A DNA stretch of 7,129 nucleotides. It comes from JBEKHI01 sp050012355. GTDB taxonomy: Bacteria > Actinomycetota > Actinomycetes > Streptosporangiales > Streptosporangiaceae. The notes under the pieces were generated by a model that searched no databases, was not told where the DNA came from, and was given only the letters and a program-made list of their open reading frames with translations. Shown piece after piece: positions 6,291-7,129 of the stretch (positions are counted from its first letter, which is position 1; each line of letters starts with the position of its first letter). The DNA lies in assembly GCA_050012355.1 (NCBI GenBank), contig JBEKHI010000411.1, positions 1 through 7,129 of the forward strand. The letters run 5' to 3'. The position numbers and the translations under genes are program-made.

Positions 6291-6337
6291 GTTCCCGGTG
6301 GCGCGCCGCCCCCGTGACGGCGCGCGCTACCGGGAAC
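6291..6337 (-). terminator. Hairpin between rpsO and pnp
   Basis: GTTCCCGGTAGCGCGC (6337-6322 on the - strand) pairs with GCGCGCCACCGGGAAC (6306-6291), with 15 of 16 positions complementary and an A-C mismatch, around a 15-nt loop. The stem starts on the last base of the rpsO stop codon. A U-run does not follow directly. It may terminate part of the rpsO transcripts, or serve as the RNase III cleavage hairpin known from rpsO-pnp intergenic regions of E. coli and Streptomyces. Confidence 0.75.
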
Positions 6338-6606
6338 TACCTGCGCAGGCCGAGACGCTCGATGAGCGCACGGTAGCGGGTAATGTCCTGCTTCGCCACA
6401 TACTTGAGCAAACGACGGCGGCGTCCGACCAGCAGCAGCAGCCCTCGGCGGCTGTGGTGGTCGTGCTTGTGCACCTTAAGGTGCTCCGTCAGGTCGTTGA
6501 TGCGGCGGGTAAGCAGCGCGACCTGGACCTCCGGCGAACCGGTGTCACCCTCACTGGTCGCGTACTCCGCGGCGATCGTCTTCTTGGTATCGGTGTCGAG
6601 CGGCAC
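6337..6606 (-). CDS. rpsO: 30S ribosomal protein S15
   Basis: S15 binds the central domain of 16S rRNA early in 30S assembly and contacts the 23S rRNA across the subunit interface. The 89-residue length is exactly that of the family. The protein shows the conserved AEYATSEGDTGSPEVQVALL (13-32), the helix RINDLTEHLKVHKHDHHSRRG (35-55), and the C-terminal RRRRLLKYVAKQDITRYRALIERLGLRR. H42, D49 and S52 are the usual rRNA-contacting positions of the HDHHSRRG region in the family. The start is GTG (6604-6606) with GAGGAG 4 nt upstream. It is the first gene of the rpsO-pnp cluster. S15 represses its own mRNA in several phyla, and the hairpin at 6665-6710 is a candidate target for this. Confidence 0.98.
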   Translation of the reverse strand: MPLDTDTKKTIAAEYATSEGDTGSPEVQVALLTRRINDLTEHLKVHKHDHHSRRGLLLLVGRRRRLLKYVAKQDITRYRALIERLGLRR

Positions 6607-6610
6607 GTGG

Positions 6611-6616
6611 CTCCTC
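6611..6616 (-). promoter_or_regulatory. Ribosome binding site of rpsO
   Basis: GAGGAG on the - strand lies 4 nt before the GTG start (6604-6606); its GAGG core ends 6 nt before the start. The start codon itself sits in a CACGTG palindrome. The GAGG core is complementary to CCUC in the loop of the hairpin at 6665-6710. Confidence 0.7.
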
Positions 6617-6664
6617 GTGGGTTATGTCGTGAAATACCTGCGCTAACGGGATGACGCGAGAATT

Positions 6665-6710
6665 CGGTCCCCGCGAGGCAGCCGCATGAGGGTGCAGCCC
6701 GCCTCGACCG
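6665..6710 (-). ncRNA. Stem-loop in the rpsO leader, candidate S15 autoregulatory element
   Basis: In the transcript CGGU (6710-6707) pairs with ACCG (6668-6665), CGAGGC (6706-6701) with GCCUCG (6679-6674), and GCUGCA (6698-6693) with UGCGGC (6686-6681, one U-G). The closing loop is CCCUCA (6692-6687). A 5-nt bulge separates the lower two helices on the 3' side. The stem ends 58 nt before the rpsO start. The upper helix has a U-G pair between a C-G and a G-C pair, and loop CCUC can pair with the GAGG of the ribosome binding site. Both traits recall known S15 sites, but regulation is inference. Confidence 0.4.
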
Positions 6711-6804
6711 GCCTTATACCGGCAGCGTTCCACGGTACCACGATCCGAGACGCGCCCCGGACGGTAGCCGTTTCAGCTTCCCTAGCTTGTGGGGGCTGCT
6801 AGAG

Positions 6805-6868
6805 CTGCCGGGGCTCGGTCCGCCGGGGCTCGGGCTGTCCGGGGGTTCGGGCTGTCCGGGGGTTCGGC
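6805..6868 (+). repeat. G-rich tandem repeat with a G-quadruplex motif
   Basis: Four degenerate units are in series: 15-nt units at 6805-6819 and 6820-6834 (13 of 15 identical) and 17-nt units at 6835-6851 and 6852-6868 (16 of 17 identical, unit CTGTCCGGGGGTTCGGG). The + strand has five successive runs of three or more G (6825-6828, 6832-6834, 6841-6845, 6849-6851, 6858-6862) with loops of 3, 6, 3 and 6 nt. This satisfies the usual intramolecular quadruplex rule. The - strand, the non-template for nothing coding here, carries the matching C-runs. Confidence 0.7.
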
Positions 6869-6890
6869 CCGGTGGCGGCGTTCGATTTCC

Positions 6891-6952
6891 GGCCGAGTCT
6901 ACCTTCCGGCCCGCACACCCCGTCCGATATGCCCGGAAGGTAGCCTCTGGCC
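6891..6952. repeat. Long inverted repeat upstream of rpsO
   Basis: CTACCTTCCGG (6899-6909) and CCGGAAGGTAG (6933-6943) are perfect 11-bp inverted arms. Outside them GAG (6895-6897) pairs with CTC (6945-6947) after one mismatch, and GGCC (6891-6894) with GGCC (6949-6952) after a bulged T, giving 18 paired positions around a 23-nt centre. It could be a transcription factor site or the hairpin of an untranslated RNA; nothing in the sequence decides between these. Confidence 0.55.
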
Positions 6953-6970
6953 ACCGCCCTGGCAACCAAC

Positions 6971-7034
6971 CGTTGCTGGTTGGTGCGGCGTTACCCGCAC
7001 AAGAGCCTGGGCAGGGCCCCACTACCCAGCAAAA
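6971..7034 (+). repeat. 64-bp palindromic element (copy 2, degenerate)
   Basis: The geometry equals that of 2299-2362: 26-nt arms (6971-6996, 7009-7034) and a 12-nt loop (6997-7008). Compared with the opposite strand of copy 1, I count 47 of 64 identical positions, including 9 of 12 in the loop. Compared with the same strand, the left arm matches better (22 of 26) but the loop does not. The arms are less well paired than in copy 1 (18 of 26). The innermost CCC/GGG and the GTG/CAC ends of the core are kept. Confidence 0.6.
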
Positions 7035-7050
7035 GAACCCGGGGTTGACG

Positions 7051-7081
7051 TGGCTGGCCCGGCAAATTCCCGGGCCAGCCA
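7051..7081 (-). terminator. Perfect 12-bp hairpin behind the right-edge gene
   Basis: TGGCTGGCCCGG (7051-7062) and CCGGGCCAGCCA (7070-7081) are perfectly complementary around a 7-nt loop. The stem starts 7 nt after the stop codon of the gene entering from the right on the - strand. It lacks a U-run, which is usual for actinobacterial terminators. Confidence 0.75.
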
Positions 7082-7088
7082 ACGCCGA

Positions 7089-7129
7089 TTAGGACAGTTT
7101 CGCGAGGATTTTCTGCAGAGTGTCGCCCT
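7089..7129 (-). CDS. C-terminal end of an unidentified gene
   Basis: On the - strand the edge reads in one frame ...GDTLQKILAKLS followed by TAA (7091-7089). An amphipathic helix at a C-terminus, a stop codon and a perfect hairpin 7 nt later together make a real gene end likely. The other two - strand frames have no stop so well placed. Twelve residues are too few to name the product. In many actinobacteria truB and ribF lie upstream of rpsO, but these residues do not recall a RibF end to me. Confidence 0.45.
   Translation of the reverse strand, partial: GDTLQKILAKLS

Larger units (their letters stand above)
6607..7088. other. 482-bp non-coding region upstream of rpsO
   Basis: I find no credible gene here. 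Open frames on both strands are glycine/proline/serine-rich, without ribosome binding sites or recognisable domains. From right to left it contains a terminator hairpin (7051-7081), palindrome copy 2 (6971-7034), an inverted repeat (6891-6952), a G-rich tandem repeat (6805-6868), a leader hairpin (6665-6710) and the rpsO ribosome binding site. The rpsO promoter must lie here. The best -10-like hexamer is TATAAG (6718-6713, - strand), without a good -35, so I cannot place it firmly. Confidence 0.7.

Noticed and set aside
6298..6654. Open frame of 118 codons on the + strand opposite rpsO
   Set aside because: It is antisense to ribosomal protein S15, whose - strand reading is complete and conserved.
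6732..6740. GGTACC-centred near-palindrome as rpsO promoter or operator
   Set aside because: The symmetry breaks after a few bases and no -35/-10 pair with acceptable spacing includes it.
6714..7082. Open frame of 122 codons on the - strand upstream of rpsO
   Set aside because: It starts inside a terminator-like hairpin and is rich in P, G and S because of the tandem repeat. It has no ribosome binding site.
6787..7092. Open frame of 101 codons on the + strand upstream of rpsO
   Set aside because: Its composition derives from the G-rich repeat and the palindromes. No motif or ribosome binding site is seen.
1..7129. CRISPR array, transposon, phage or defence system
   Set aside because: I looked for regularly spaced repeats, transposase motifs, toxin-antitoxin pairs and tRNA-like cloverleafs and found none. 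The repeats present are hairpins or a short tandem array without spacers.

Overview
The window is high-GC DNA from an actinobacterium. A Pseudonocardiales-like organism is my guess, but nothing seen here fixes the genus. The evidence is strong GC bias at third codon positions, frequent GTG starts (rpsO, pnp and the M16 protease all appear to use one), and the block rpsO - pnp - M16 zinc protease - dapB, which is the usual order in Streptomyces and, more loosely, in mycobacteria.

Layout. On the + strand, 1-847 holds the 3' part of a NUDIX hydrolase gene followed closely by a short MgtC/SapB-type membrane protein. Everything from 898 to the right edge is on the - strand. Read in the direction of transcription (right to left) it runs: the last 12 codons of an unidentified gene (7129-7089) with a hairpin just behind it; a 482-bp non-coding stretch full of repeats and structure; rpsO (6606-6337); a hairpin, an AT-rich candidate promoter and a structured leader of about 200 bp; pnp (6039-3712); an M16 protease overlapping the pnp stop by 4 nt; a 64-bp palindrome; dapB (2275-1538); a DUF2277 protein 2 nt behind dapB; and a two-repeat YccF membrane protein. 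The + and - gene sets converge at about 848-923 over a complex repeat.

How the genes work together. rpsO and pnp encode ribosomal protein S15 and polynucleotide phosphorylase, a classical RNA-metabolism pair. The protease is translationally coupled to pnp. dapB makes the reductase of the diaminopimelate/lysine pathway and carries two small tightly packed genes behind it. dapB may have its own leaderless promoter (TAGGCT, 8 nt before the ATG).

The genes are core functions. I see no transposase, CRISPR array, phage, toxin-antitoxin or defence genes. The unexplained material is non-coding. It comprises two diverged copies of a 64-bp palindromic element with identical 26-12-26 geometry (2299-2362 and 6971-7034), a G-quadruplex-type tandem repeat upstream of rpsO, a long inverted repeat beside it, and structured leaders in front of rpsO and pnp.
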